A stretch of 64,000 nt of DNA, from assembly GCA_035627375.1 (NCBI GenBank), contig DASPLX010000010.1, positions 1-64,000 on the forward strand. The letters are read 5' to 3'. Shown piece by piece: positions 8,498 to 17,137 of the stretch. The DNA comes from DASPLX01 sp035627375. Lineage in GTDB: Bacteria > Pseudomonadota > Gammaproteobacteria > Burkholderiales > Burkholderiaceae_D. The position numbers were made by a program, and so were the translations under genes. Under the pieces are notes generated by a model. That model worked only from the letters and a program-made list of their open reading frames with translations. It made no database searches and was not told the origin of the DNA. The first letter of the stretch is position 1. Each line of letters begins with the position of its first letter.

Positions 8498-11101
8498 GTG
8501 ATTCAGAAGGATGACAAGTCGTTTATCGAGTTGTTCCAGGCGCATCCGATGCCGATGTGGGTGTACGACCTGGAGACGTATGCGTTCCTGGCGGTCAACA
8601 ACGCGGCCGTCGCTCATTACGGGTATAGCGAGGCCGAGTTCCTCCGGATGACGATCAAGGATATCCGTCCGCCGGAAGACTTGCCGCGGCTATACCGGAA
8701 CCTGGCGCAGGCGCCTCTGGCGTCGATCGAAAAAGCCGGCGTCTGGAAGCATCGCAAGAAAGACGGTTCGCTGATCGACGTCGAAATCACTTCCCATCCC
8801 CTGTCGTTCAACAATCGCGCGTGCAAGTTCGTGCTGGCCAACGATGTGACCGAGCGCCGGCACCAGCAGGATCGGATCGAGAGGCTCGGCCGCATTTACG
8901 CGGTGCTAAGCGGCGTCAACGCGGCGATCGTGCGCTTTCGGGGGCGCGATGAATTGTTCCAGGAGGTATGCCGCGTCTCGGTGCGGGACGGCGGTTTCGC
9001 CTTCGCCTGCATCGCCGCCATCGATCCGGAAACGCTGGATGGCCGGATCGTGGCGTCCTTCGGCGGCGACCCGGCGCTGGTCGATCGCATCCGGCTCACC
9101 GCGCGCGATGGCGTGCCGGAAAGCGCCTGGCCGGGCAGCACGGCGGCGCGCGAGATGCGGACCGTCATCTGCAACGATCTTCTTTCGGAGCCGAGTCTCG
9201 CACGGCAGCGGAACGACCTGGAGGAGCACGGCTATCTCGCGCTCGCGGCCTTGCCGCTGGTGGCGGAAAACCGGGCGGTGGCGGTGCTCGGCTTGTGCGC
9301 CGGCGAGAAGGATTTCTTCGACCAGGACCAGTTGAAGCTGCTCAACGATCTCGCCAGCGACTTGTCGTTCGCCATGCTGTTCATGGATCAGGAAGAGCGG
9401 CTCAGTTATCTTGCGTATTACGACGCGTTGACCGGATTGCCCAACACCAAGCTGTTCCATGACCGGACGGCGCAATTGATCCATGCCCACGGCCACGATC
9501 AAGGCGAGGTCGGCGTCGTCGTGCTCAACCTGGCGCGGTTCGCGCGATTGAACGATGCGCTGGGGCGCCATGCGGGAGACGCGCTGCTCAAGCAGGTCGC
9601 GCAGCGCCTGGGCAACGCGATCCGGGATACGGACAGCCTGGCGCGGATCGGCAGCGATACCTTTGCCGTCGCGCTGGCGGATCTGCGGCGCGACGAAGAC
9701 GCGGCCGCGATCCTGCAGCAGCACGTGTTCAGCGTGTTCGGCGAGCCTTTCTTGCTGAACGGCCAGGATATCCGCGTCTCGGCCAAGGCCGGACTGGCGC
9801 TGTATCCCGCCGACGGCCGCGATGCGGAGACCCTGCTCAAGCATGCGGAGGTGGCGCTCAGGAATGCCAAGTCGTCGGACGAGCGCTACCTGTATTACGC
9901 GCCGCGCATGAATGCCACGCTGGCGGAAAAGCTGATGCTGGAGAACGAATTGCAGATGGCTTTGAGAGCGCGCCAGTTCGAGCTCCATTATCAGCCGCGC
10001 GTGGACTTGCAGAGCGGGCGGATCGTGAGCGCCGAAGCGCTGATCCGCTGGCGGCATCCCAAGCGCGGCTTGCTCCAGTCGGCGGATTTCATTCCCTTGG
10101 CCGAGGAAACCGGGTTGATCGTGCCGATCGGGTCCTGGGTGATCGATGCGGTGTGCGCGCAACAGGCGGCGTGGCTGGCGCGGCAGGTCGATATCGTGCC
10201 GGTCTCGATCAACTTGTCGGCGGCGCAATGCCGGAAGGGGCGGATACTGCAGACGATCCACGATGCCGCCTCGGCGCATTGCCTGAACGCAAAGCACATC
10301 GAGTTCGAATTGACCGAAACGGTGGTCATGGAGGATCCGGACGAGGCGGCGCATTATCTGCATGCCTTGAAGAGATCCGGGGCGCGGCTGTCGCTCGACG
10401 ATTTCGGCACCGGCTATTCGTCGCTGGCGTATCTCAAGCGCTTTCCGTTCGATTTCGTCAAGATCGACCGCGGTTTCATCGCCGAGGTGACGCGCAGTCC
10501 GGAAGACGCGGCGATCGCCACCGCCGTGATCGCGATGGCGCATAGCTTGAAGCTGCGGGTGGTGGCGGAAGGCGTCGAGACGGAGGGGCAGCTGCGGTTC
10601 CTGCGCAGGTTGCGCTGCGACGAGATCCAGGGATTCCTGTTCAGCGGGCCGGTGCCGGCCGATGCCTTCGAGGCCATGCTGGCGCAAGGAGCGAGACTCG
10701 CTCCGGGGAAGGATCCCGGCAAGAACGGCGATACCTTGCTCATCGTGGATGACGAACCGCATCTTCTGTCGGCGCTCAACCGCGTGCTGCGGCGCGGCGG
10801 CTATCGGATACTGACCGCCACCAGCGGCCAGGAAGGCTTGGACCTGCTGGCGACGAACGCGGTGCAGGTCATCATCTCGGACCAGCGCATGCCGGGCATG
10901 TCGGGCTCGGAATTCCTGGGCATCGTCAAGGATCTGTATCCGGACACGATCCGCATCATCCTGTCCGGCTATACGGACCTGGACGTGGTCACCGATAGCG
11001 TGAATCGCGGCGCGGTGTTCAAGTTCCTGACCAAGCCGTGGGATGACGAGTTGCTGCGCGAGCACGTCCGCGATGCCTTCCGGCGCTATCGGCCGTCGTG
11101 A
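8498..11101 (+). CDS. PAS-GAF-GGDEF(degenerate)-EAL-REC protein, probable c-di-GMP phosphodiesterase
   Basis: An 867-residue soluble signalling protein starting with GTG. In order: PAS (about 10-130), GAF (150-300), a GGDEF domain whose motif is GSDTF at about 385, an EAL domain (475-725) with EAL at 513 and DDFGTGYSS, and a C-terminal receiver (745-865) with phosphoacceptor Asp near 794 in IISDQRMPG. The cyclase site is lost while an RDTD sequence resembling the product-inhibition site is kept, so the GGDEF domain may act as a sensor. The EAL residues look intact, so hydrolysis of c-di-GMP is expected. A receiver at the C-terminus is unusual for this class. No kinase gene lies alongside. Confidence 0.9.
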   Translation: MIQKDDKSFIELFQAHPMPMWVYDLETYAFLAVNNAAVAHYGYSEAEFLRMTIKDIRPPEDLPRLYRNLAQAPLASIEKAGVWKHRKKDGSLIDVEITSHPLSFNNRACKFVLANDVTERRHQQDRIERLGRIYAVLSGVNAAIVRFRGRDELFQEVCRVSVRDGGFAFACIAAIDPETLDGRIVASFGGDPALVDRIRLTARDGVPESAWPGSTAAREMRTVICNDLLSEPSLARQRNDLEEHGYLALAALPLVAENRAVAVLGLCAGEKDFFDQDQLKLLNDLASDLSFAMLFMDQEERLSYLAYYDALTGLPNTKLFHDRTAQLIHAHGHDQGEVGVVVLNLARFARLNDALGRHAGDALLKQVAQRLGNAIRDTDSLARIGSDTFAVALADLRRDEDAAAILQQHVFSVFGEPFLLNGQDIRVSAKAGLALYPADGRDAETLLKHAEVALRNAKSSDERYLYYAPRMNATLAEKLMLENELQMALRARQFELHYQPRVDLQSGRIVSAEALIRWRHPKRGLLQSADFIPLAEETGLIVPIGSWVIDAVCAQQAAWLARQVDIVPVSINLSAAQCRKGRILQTIHDAASAHCLNAKHIEFELTETVVMEDPDEAAHYLHALKRSGARLSLDDFGTGYSSLAYLKRFPFDFVKIDRGFIAEVTRSPEDAAIATAVIAMAHSLKLRVVAEGVETEGQLRFLRRLRCDEIQGFLFSGPVPADAFEAMLAQGARLAPGKDPGKNGDTLLIVDDEPHLLSALNRVLRRGGYRILTATSGQEGLDLLATNAVQVIISDQRMPGMSGSEFLGIVKDLYPDTIRIILSGYTDLDVVTDSVNRGAVFKFLTKPWDDELLREHVRDAFRRYRPS

Positions 11102-11178
11102 GCGGGAATCCGGCGGCCGTGTAAGGTTTTGCGTATTGGGACGACCAAGGCTGGTGTCGATGATGCCGCGGTGCGCCC

Positions 11179-11946
11179 ATGAGAGACCTGATGAACCCCT
11201 TTCTTTTCGCCGCGCTTTGCGCCGCGCCGCTGTCGGTTGGGGCGGCGGCGCCGGCCTGCAGCAAGCAAAGCCCTTCCCATACGGTCGCGCTGCTCGAGCT
11301 CTACACCTCAGAAGGCTGCAGCAGTTGTCCGCCGGCGGATCGCTTCGTGAGCGGCTTGCGTGCCGGCATGTCGCCGGAACAGGTGGTGCCGCTCGCGCTG
11401 CACGTCGACTATTGGGATTACATCGGCTGGAAGGATGCCTTCGCGCGGCGCGCCTTCACCGAGCGCCAGCGCTGGCTGTCGGAGCTGGCCGGCAGCCGCA
11501 CCATCTACACGCCGGAGATCTTCGTCGGCGGCCGCGAGGAGCGCGGCTGGCGCGGCGGCTTGCAGGATACGGTCAGGCGCATCAATGCCCGGCCGGCGCA
11601 GGCGAGCATCGGCATCGTGTCCGGCAAGGCGGCCGGCGGCAAGGTGCCGGTCGAGGTGAGGGCGAGATCGGGACGCGCGGCGTCGTTGTTCGTGGCGCTG
11701 TATCAGAACGGTTTGCAGACGGATGTCAAGGCGGGCGAGAACGGCGGCGTCACACTGAGGCATGACTATGTGGTGCGCGAATGGCTGGGGCCGGTCGCGC
11801 TGCCGGCGGCGGGCGAGGGCATCAGCCTGGTCCGCGCGCTGTCCTTGCCGGCGGGCGCCGCGTTGAAGAACCTCGGTGTCGCCGCGTTCGTGCAGTCGGA
11901 TGGCGGCGAGGTGCTGCAGGCGCTTTCCCTGCCGTTGTGCGAGTGA
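11179..11946 (+). CDS. Exported DUF1223 thioredoxin-like protein
   Basis: A 255-residue protein with an N-terminal signal peptide (about 1-22, cleaved near VGAAAPA). It then shows the DUF1223 hallmark TSEGCSSCPPAD, a CxxC motif within a thioredoxin-like fold, followed by LHVDYWDYIGWKDAF and YTPEIFVGG. Family members are periplasmic or secreted and their substrates are not established; a redox role is likely from the CxxC. The start could be the ATG at 11179 or the one at 11191. A strong terminator follows at 11981-12017, making it monocistronic. Confidence 0.85.
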   Translation: MRDLMNPFLFAALCAAPLSVGAAAPACSKQSPSHTVALLELYTSEGCSSCPPADRFVSGLRAGMSPEQVVPLALHVDYWDYIGWKDAFARRAFTERQRWLSELAGSRTIYTPEIFVGGREERGWRGGLQDTVRRINARPAQASIGIVSGKAAGGKVPVEVRARSGRAASLFVALYQNGLQTDVKAGENGGVTLRHDYVVREWLGPVALPAAGEGISLVRALSLPAGAALKNLGVAAFVQSDGGEVLQALSLPLCE

Positions 11947-11980
11947 TCAGGAATTTCGGGTTTCGCAGAGCAGCGATCTT

Positions 11981-12017
11981 GTCCCTTTCTCCGGCACCGG
12001 GGAGAGGGACTTTTTTT
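11981..12017 (+). terminator. Rho-independent terminator after the DUF1223 gene
   Basis: Stem GTCCCTTTCTCC / GGAGAGGGAC with a short loop, followed by seven T residues. It lies between the plus-strand DUF1223 gene and the convergent response-regulator gene, whose stop codon is within the T run. Confidence 0.85.
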
Positions 12018-12825
12018 ACATCTGCTTGAACAGATGCGCGAACACGCGGCTGACCGGCAGCGTTTCGCCACGGCCGCGCAGCTTGAGCGAGAGCTTGCCG
12101 GCGTCGTCCCGCACGGCGGAGTCGATGCGTTTGACGTTGACGACGTAGCTGCGGTGGATTTGCCAGAACCGCGTGCCGTCGAGCTGCGGGATCAGGTCGC
12201 GCAGGCTGGTGCGGATCAGGGATTCGCTGTCGGCGGTGACGACGTTGACGTATTTGTCGGTCGCTTCCAGGTACACGACCTCGTCGATCGGGATCATGCG
12301 GATCTGGTTGCCGACCGCGGCGCGGATGATGGTCAGTTTCTCGGCCGGGACATGCTGCGCCGGCAGCAGCGAGCGCAATTGCGCCACCGCGCGTTCGAGC
12401 TCGCCGTCGCGCGGCCGGTCCGGCGCCGGCGCTTGCGTGCGGCCTTGCTCGATGCGCGCCCGCAGGCGTTCGACCGTCTTCGCGAGGCGGGCATCGTTGA
12501 CCGGCTTGAGCACGTAGTCGGCGGCCGCGTGCTCGAAGGCTTCGAGCGCGTACTGGTCGTAGGCGGTGACGAACACGATCAGCGGGAAGGGCGCGCCGTC
12601 CGGCCATTCGTCGGCCAGCTCGTGGGCCGCGTCGAGCCCGGACTTGCCGGGCATCTTGATGTCGAAGAATACGATGTCGGGACGCAGCGCCAGCGTTTCC
12701 TGGACCGCCGCGACGCCGTTGCCGACCGTGGCGACGATCCGCAGATCGGGCCACAGGCGGTGCAGGGCGTTGGCCAGGGTTTGCGCGAGGATGGCTTCGT
12801 CTTCTGCGATCAGGGCGGTGGTCAT
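12016..12825 (-). CDS. LytTR-family response regulator
   Basis: A 269-residue DNA-binding response regulator. The receiver domain (1-125) has acidic pocket EDE, phosphoacceptor Asp in FFDIKMPGKSG and the conserved Lys in VLKPV. A LytTR domain occupies about 170-265 (TIIRAAVGNQIRMIPIDEV, FWQIHRSYVVN). The ATG at 12825 is inside the end of the histidine-kinase gene (4-base ATGA overlap), so the two are co-translated. It is likely phosphorylated by that kinase. Targets are not evident; no LytTR direct repeats were recognised nearby. Confidence 0.92.
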   Translation of the reverse strand: MTTALIAEDEAILAQTLANALHRLWPDLRIVATVGNGVAAVQETLALRPDIVFFDIKMPGKSGLDAAHELADEWPDGAPFPLIVFVTAYDQYALEAFEHAAADYVLKPVNDARLAKTVERLRARIEQGRTQAPAPDRPRDGELERAVAQLRSLLPAQHVPAEKLTIIRAAVGNQIRMIPIDEVVYLEATDKYVNVVTADSESLIRTSLRDLIPQLDGTRFWQIHRSYVVNVKRIDSAVRDDAGKLSLKLRGRGETLPVSRVFAHLFKQM

Positions 12826-13970
12826 GATTCGAGCGGGAGCGTGAGGCGGGCCATGGCGCCGCAAGGATTATTGGGAACCAGCGTGAAGCCGGCCGCGTCG
12901 CCGTAGAGCGCTTGCAGGCGTTCGCGGATGTTGGCGAGCCCGACTTGCGTGCCGGGCTGCGAATCGAGCGCCATGCCGTGGTCGTCGATGCCGAGTCCGG
13001 TGTCGGCGACGGTCAGCGCCAGGCAGGCGCCGGCACGCGCGGCGCTCACGTCGATGCGGCCGCCGTCGATCTTCGGTTCGAGGCCGTGCTTGATGGCGTT
13101 TTCGATCAGCGGCTGCAACAGCATCGGCGGCAGGCGGTGCGCGCGCAGGTCGTCCGGCAGGTTCAGCGTGTAGGCAAGGCGCGCGCCCATGCGCACCGCC
13201 ATCAGGCCGAGATAGGCGTCGAGCAGGGCGAATTCGTGTTCCAGCGTCGTCCGTTCGGCGCGCGAGGAGGCGAGCGTGGCGCGCAGGTAGCGGATCAGGT
13301 GGTCGAGCATGTCCTGGGCGCGCGCCGGGTCGAGCGCGATCAAGCCTTGCAGGTTGGCGAGCGTGTTGAACAGCATGTGCGGCTCGATCTGCGTCTGCAG
13401 CAGCTGCAGCTGGGCCTGCATCGCCTGCTTTTCGATAGCGGCGGTGCGCGCCTGCTGTTCGGCGGATTTCGCTTTCAATTCCGCCAGCTCGGAGCGGTTC
13501 CAGAATATCCAGCCGCCGATCATCGATGCCGTCAGCGTGAAGACGATCGAGCCGAGCGTGGCCGTCGACGACGATGGCAAGACCTTCGCCAGCGGAAAGC
13601 CGAGCAGGAGCGCTCCGGCGACGATCCCGACATAGTAGGCCGCCGGCGCGACGGCGACGACCAGCAGAAAGAACTTCGGCTTGGGCGGCGTCGCGCCGCG
13701 CCACAGCAGGTAGCGGCCGAGGTCGATGAACAGCCAGGCCGCCGTGCCGATGCACATCGAGAACACGAAATTGCGGAAGAAATATTTGCCGCCGCTGAGG
13801 ACGAAGGTGGAGAAGATCACGCAGGCGAAGTTGAACAGCATCGCCAGCGCCGCGTGGCGCCGGAACATAGGCCAGAAGCCGGAATTTTCCTGCGGCGCTC
13901 CGGTCGCGGAAGCCGGACCGGGGCGCTTGCTCACGTCGCTCGACATCATGGGAATCTTTCTTGCATTCAC
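12822..13970 (-). CDS. LytS/YehU-type sensor histidine kinase
   Basis: A 382-residue membrane histidine kinase. Four or so hydrophobic segments span about 40-170, then a coiled coil (SELAELKAKSAEQQARTAAI). The His_kinase domain has the phosphoacceptor in QIEPHMLFNTLANLQ, and an HATPase domain has ENAIKHGLEP and DTGLGI. This is the class that pairs with LytTR regulators, and its stop overlaps the start of one. The start may be the first ATG at 13970 or MMSSD eight codons in. The signal sensed is unknown; there is no large periplasmic domain. Confidence 0.9.
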   Translation of the reverse strand: MNARKIPMMSSDVSKRPGPASATGAPQENSGFWPMFRRHAALAMLFNFACVIFSTFVLSGGKYFFRNFVFSMCIGTAAWLFIDLGRYLLWRGATPPKPKFFLLVVAVAPAAYYVGIVAGALLLGFPLAKVLPSSSTATLGSIVFTLTASMIGGWIFWNRSELAELKAKSAEQQARTAAIEKQAMQAQLQLLQTQIEPHMLFNTLANLQGLIALDPARAQDMLDHLIRYLRATLASSRAERTTLEHEFALLDAYLGLMAVRMGARLAYTLNLPDDLRAHRLPPMLLQPLIENAIKHGLEPKIDGGRIDVSAARAGACLALTVADTGLGIDDHGMALDSQPGTQVGLANIRERLQALYGDAAGFTLVPNNPCGAMARLTLPLES

Positions 13971-14061
13971 GCGCCGATTATGACGCGGCCCGCGCGCCGG
14001 GCCTAGCGGAATGCGATGAACCGGGGCGTTCGCGGCGCGAAACGCCTGCGCCGGTCGCCAA

Positions 14062-15300
14062 TCACAGGATGCCTTTCTCCTTCAGGGCGGCGATCTGTTC
14101 CGGCGTGCGGCCGAGCAGGCCGCGCAGCACTTCCTCGGTGTGCTGGCCGAGCAGCGGCGGCGGCATGTCGTATTGCGGCGGCGTGGCGGACAGCTTCATC
14201 GGGCTGCCGACCAGCTTGGCCGTGGCGCCGCTGGGGTGCGGCATGTCGATCTGCATGCCGCGCGCCGCGACCTGCTCGTTGGCGAACACTTCGTCGAGAT
14301 TGTTGATCGGCCCGCACGGCACGCCGGCGGCTTCGAGCTGGACGATCCATTCCTGCTTGGTCTTGGTCTTGACCATCTCGGCTAGGAGCGGCACCAGGAT
14401 GTCGCGGTTCGTCACGCGCGCGGGATTGGTGGCGAAGCGCTCGTCGTCCGCCAGTTCCGGCCGGCCGCCGATCTCGCAGAACTTGCGATACTGGCCGTCG
14501 TTGCCGACGGCGACGATGATGTGGCCGTCGGACGTCGCGAAGGTCTGGTAGGGCACGATGTTGGCGTGCGCGTTGCCCCAGCGCTTGGGCGGCTTGTTGC
14601 TGGTGAGGTAGTTGGCGCCGACGTTGGCCAGCATCGCGACTTGCACGTCGAGCAGGGCCATGTCGATGTATTGGCCTTCGCCCGTGCGGTCGCGGTGGGC
14701 GAGGGCGGCCAGCACCGCGATCGTGGCGTACATGCCGGTCATGAGGTCGGCGATGGCGACGCCGGCCTTCTGCGGGCCGCCGCCGGGCAGGTCGTCGCGC
14801 TCGCCGGTGATCGACATGAAGCCGCCCATGCCTTGCACGATGAAGTCGTAGCCGGGGCGCTGCGCGTACGGACCGTTCTGGCCGAAGCCGGTGATCGAGC
14901 AATAGACGATGTCGGGCTTGATCTCGCGCAGCGCATCGTAGTCGAGGCCGTACTTCCTCAATTGGCCGACCTTGTAGTTTTCCATGACGACATCGGATTG
15001 CTTGACCAGTTCGCGCACGATCTGCTGGCCTTCGGGCGAAGCGATGTCGAGCGTGACCGAGCGCTTGCCGCGATTGGCGGAGAGATAGTAGGCGGCTTCG
15101 CTGGTGTCGCGGCCTTCGCTGTCCTTGAGGTAGGGCGGGCCCCAGGCGCGGGTGTCGTCGCCGGCGCCGGGCCGTTCGATCTTGATCACGTCGGCGCCGA
15201 GATCGGCGAGATTCTGCGAGCACCACGGGCCGGCCAGCACGCGGGTCAAGTCGAGTACGCGGATATGGCCGAGGGCTTTCTTCAGCGGAGGAGTCGTCAT
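14062..15300 (-). CDS. CaiB/BaiF-family (class III) CoA-transferase
   Basis: A 412-residue enzyme that moves CoA between carboxylic acids through an aspartyl intermediate. Family features: VLDLTRVLAGPWCSQNLADL at the N-terminus, IKIERPGAGDDTR, SVTLDIASPEG, the catalytic Asp in DMALLDVQVAM, and the C-terminal LLGQHTEEVLRGLLG. Length is normal. It stands alone between the two-component pair and a divergent glycerophosphodiesterase gene, so the substrate cannot be deduced. Succinyl-CoA:organic-acid transferase activity is common in this group. The ATG at 15300 matches the usual family start. Confidence 0.9.
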   Translation of the reverse strand: MTTPPLKKALGHIRVLDLTRVLAGPWCSQNLADLGADVIKIERPGAGDDTRAWGPPYLKDSEGRDTSEAAYYLSANRGKRSVTLDIASPEGQQIVRELVKQSDVVMENYKVGQLRKYGLDYDALREIKPDIVYCSITGFGQNGPYAQRPGYDFIVQGMGGFMSITGERDDLPGGGPQKAGVAIADLMTGMYATIAVLAALAHRDRTGEGQYIDMALLDVQVAMLANVGANYLTSNKPPKRWGNAHANIVPYQTFATSDGHIIVAVGNDGQYRKFCEIGGRPELADDERFATNPARVTNRDILVPLLAEMVKTKTKQEWIVQLEAAGVPCGPINNLDEVFANEQVAARGMQIDMPHPSGATAKLVGSPMKLSATPPQYDMPPPLLGQHTEEVLRGLLGRTPEQIAALKEKGIL

Positions 15301-15428
15301 CGTTGCTGTCCGTAACTAAGCGGGGAACAAGGTGGCGCGTATTGTAGCCGCTTCGCGACGCGGGGCCATGGGTTTCGGCGGGCGGCCGCGCTACACTGTG
15401 ATCTCCTTCAATTCGAGAACGCCCCCTC

Positions 15429-16193
15429 ATGTGGCCTTATCCCCGCGTCGTCGCCCACCGTGGCGGCGGCAAGCTCGCTCCCGAGAATACCCTGGCGGCC
15501 ATGCGCTGCGGGCTGGAACACGGTTTCCATGCGGTCGAGTTCGACGTCATGCTGGCGAAGGACGGTGTCCCGGTCCTGATGCACGATCCGCGGCTCGGCC
15601 GCACGGTGGCAGGCAGCGGCTGCATCGCCGATTACACCGCGCGGGAACTGGGCGCGATGGACGCCGGCGCCTGGTTCGACCCGGCATTCGCGGGCGAGCC
15701 GGTGCCGCGCTACGAGGATGCGGTCTTGTTCTGCAGGGCGCACGGCATCTGGATGAATGTCGAGATCAAGCCGGTGCCCGGCTTCGAGCGCGAGACCGGC
15801 GAGGTGGTCGGCGCCTTGACGCGCCACCTGTACGTCGAGGAGATCGCCGCCGTGCGCGCCGGCGGCAGTCTCGCCCTGCTGCCGCTGTTTTCGTCGTTTT
15901 CCTTCGACGCGGTGGCGGCGGCTCGGGACGCCGCGCCGGAGCTGCCGCGCGGCTTGCTGATGGATGCGATCGGCGCCGATTGGCGCGAACGGCTCGATGC
16001 GCTCGGCGCGGTCGCGTTGCATACCAATCACAAGCATCTGTCCAATGCGCAGGCGCGTGCCGTCAAGCAAGCCGGCTTCGGCCTGTTCTGCTATACCGTC
16101 AACGACGCCGAGCGGGCGCGCGAACTCTTGCGTTGGGGCGTCGATGGCTTTTGCACGGATCGCATCGACGCGATCGGCCCGCGATTCTCGTAG
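15429..16193 (+). CDS. ugpQ: Glycerophosphodiester phosphodiesterase
   Basis: A 254-residue cytoplasmic enzyme that hydrolyses glycerophosphodiesters to glycerol 3-phosphate and an alcohol. The GDPD signature is clear: VAHRGGGKLAPENT (catalytic His, Glu), VEFDVMLAKDGVPVLMHD (Glu, Asp, His), MNVEIKP and the C-terminal GVDGFCTDRID. There is no signal peptide, which fits UgpQ rather than the periplasmic GlpQ. It is transcribed away from the CoA-transferase gene; no ugp transport genes are close, so the symbol rests on sequence type only. Confidence 0.9.
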   Translation: MWPYPRVVAHRGGGKLAPENTLAAMRCGLEHGFHAVEFDVMLAKDGVPVLMHDPRLGRTVAGSGCIADYTARELGAMDAGAWFDPAFAGEPVPRYEDAVLFCRAHGIWMNVEIKPVPGFERETGEVVGALTRHLYVEEIAAVRAGGSLALLPLFSSFSFDAVAAARDAAPELPRGLLMDAIGADWRERLDALGAVALHTNHKHLSNAQARAVKQAGFGLFCYTVNDAERARELLRWGVDGFCTDRIDAIGPRFS

Positions 16194-16302
16194 TTACTTT
16201 TCCTTACCATCGTTACAAGTTTCGGGTCGGCGTCGCGTTTCCTCCTCGTGTTTCGGTAGCCATGGGATCTCCCCATGCCTTGACTACCAGAAAGGAAACA
16301 AG

Positions 16303-16920
16303 ATGAAAACAACCAAGATGCTGCCCGCTTTGCTGCTTTCCCTGTTTGCCGCCTCGGCTTTCGCGCAAGCCTCCGCGCCCGCCGGCTCGGCCGCGGCCGA
16401 AGTCCGGCGCGATGTGAATCAGCAACAGCGCATCCAGCAAGGGTTGCAGTCGGGCCAATTGACGGTGCAGGAAGCGGCCAAGCTCGAAGGCGAGCAAGCC
16501 AGGATCGACAAGGCCGAAGCCAAGGCGCTCAAGGACGGCGCGCTGGACGAGAAGGAAAAGGCGGGCCTGCAAAAGATGCAAGACAAGGCCAGCGAACACA
16601 TCCGTGCGCAAAAGCATGATGCGCAGACCGGCGATCCGAACTCGGTATCGAGCCAGCGCATGCAGGCCGATGTCCAACGCAACATCAACCAGGACAAGCG
16701 CATCGCGGCCGGCATCAAGGAGGGTTCGTTGACCAACAAGGAAGTTTCCAAGCTGGAGGCGGGCCAGGCGAAGGTCCACCGCGCCGAGGCGAAAGCCGGC
16801 AGCGACGGCCAGGTCGGCGCCGGCGAGCAGAAACGCGTGCAGCAGCGCGAGAACCGCCAGTCCAAGCGCATCCGCGCCCAGAAGCACGATCACCAGAATG
16901 CCGGACAGACCGCCGGCTAG
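16303..16920 (+). CDS. Exported protein of two tandem charged helical repeats
   Basis: A 205-residue protein with a signal peptide (1-22, ending SAFAQA). The mature part is two tandem copies of about 75-80 residues: RDVNQQQRIQQGLQSGQLT to AQKHDAQTG, then RNINQDKRIAAGIKEGSLT to AQKHDHQNAG. Each is a helical, Lys/Glu/Gln-rich unit with a KLExxQAxxxxAEAKA core and an IRAQKHD end. This looks like internal duplication of a short coiled-coil unit. No catalytic residues are seen; a structural or stress role in the periplasm is possible but unproven. A terminator follows at 17016-17045. Confidence 0.75.
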   Translation: MKTTKMLPALLLSLFAASAFAQASAPAGSAAAEVRRDVNQQQRIQQGLQSGQLTVQEAAKLEGEQARIDKAEAKALKDGALDEKEKAGLQKMQDKASEHIRAQKHDAQTGDPNSVSSQRMQADVQRNINQDKRIAAGIKEGSLTNKEVSKLEAGQAKVHRAEAKAGSDGQVGAGEQKRVQQRENRQSKRIRAQKHDHQNAGQTAG

Positions 16921-17015
16921 GGGGTCGGCGCCAGCGGTCGCCGATGCGCGACCGGCAATTCAAGACAGGCCATTTTCGCGACGCCGGCCCCCGCTTCCGC
17001 CGGTGGTTCGCTTCC

Positions 17016-17045
17016 AGCCCGCCAAGCAGTCCGGCGGGCTTTTTC
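17016..17045 (+). terminator. Rho-independent terminator before alaS
   Basis: Stem AGCCCGCC / GGCGGGCT with a 9-base loop, then five T residues. It ends the repeat-protein transcript and isolates alaS. Confidence 0.8.
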
Positions 17046-17096
17046 CTTGGGATTCTTTAGAGGGTGCACTGCAACGGAAATCGCGGGTCTATCACG

Positions 17097-17102
17097 TATA
17101 AT
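17097..17102 (+). promoter_or_regulatory. -10 box of the probable alaS promoter
   Basis: A perfect TATAAT 36 bases before the alaS ATG and just after a terminator. No good -35 box is visible at 16-18 bases, so the promoter assignment relies on the -10 box and position. Confidence 0.5.
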
Positions 17103-17137
17103 CAACGGTTTATCGCATTCCTCTTACCCCATCGCTC

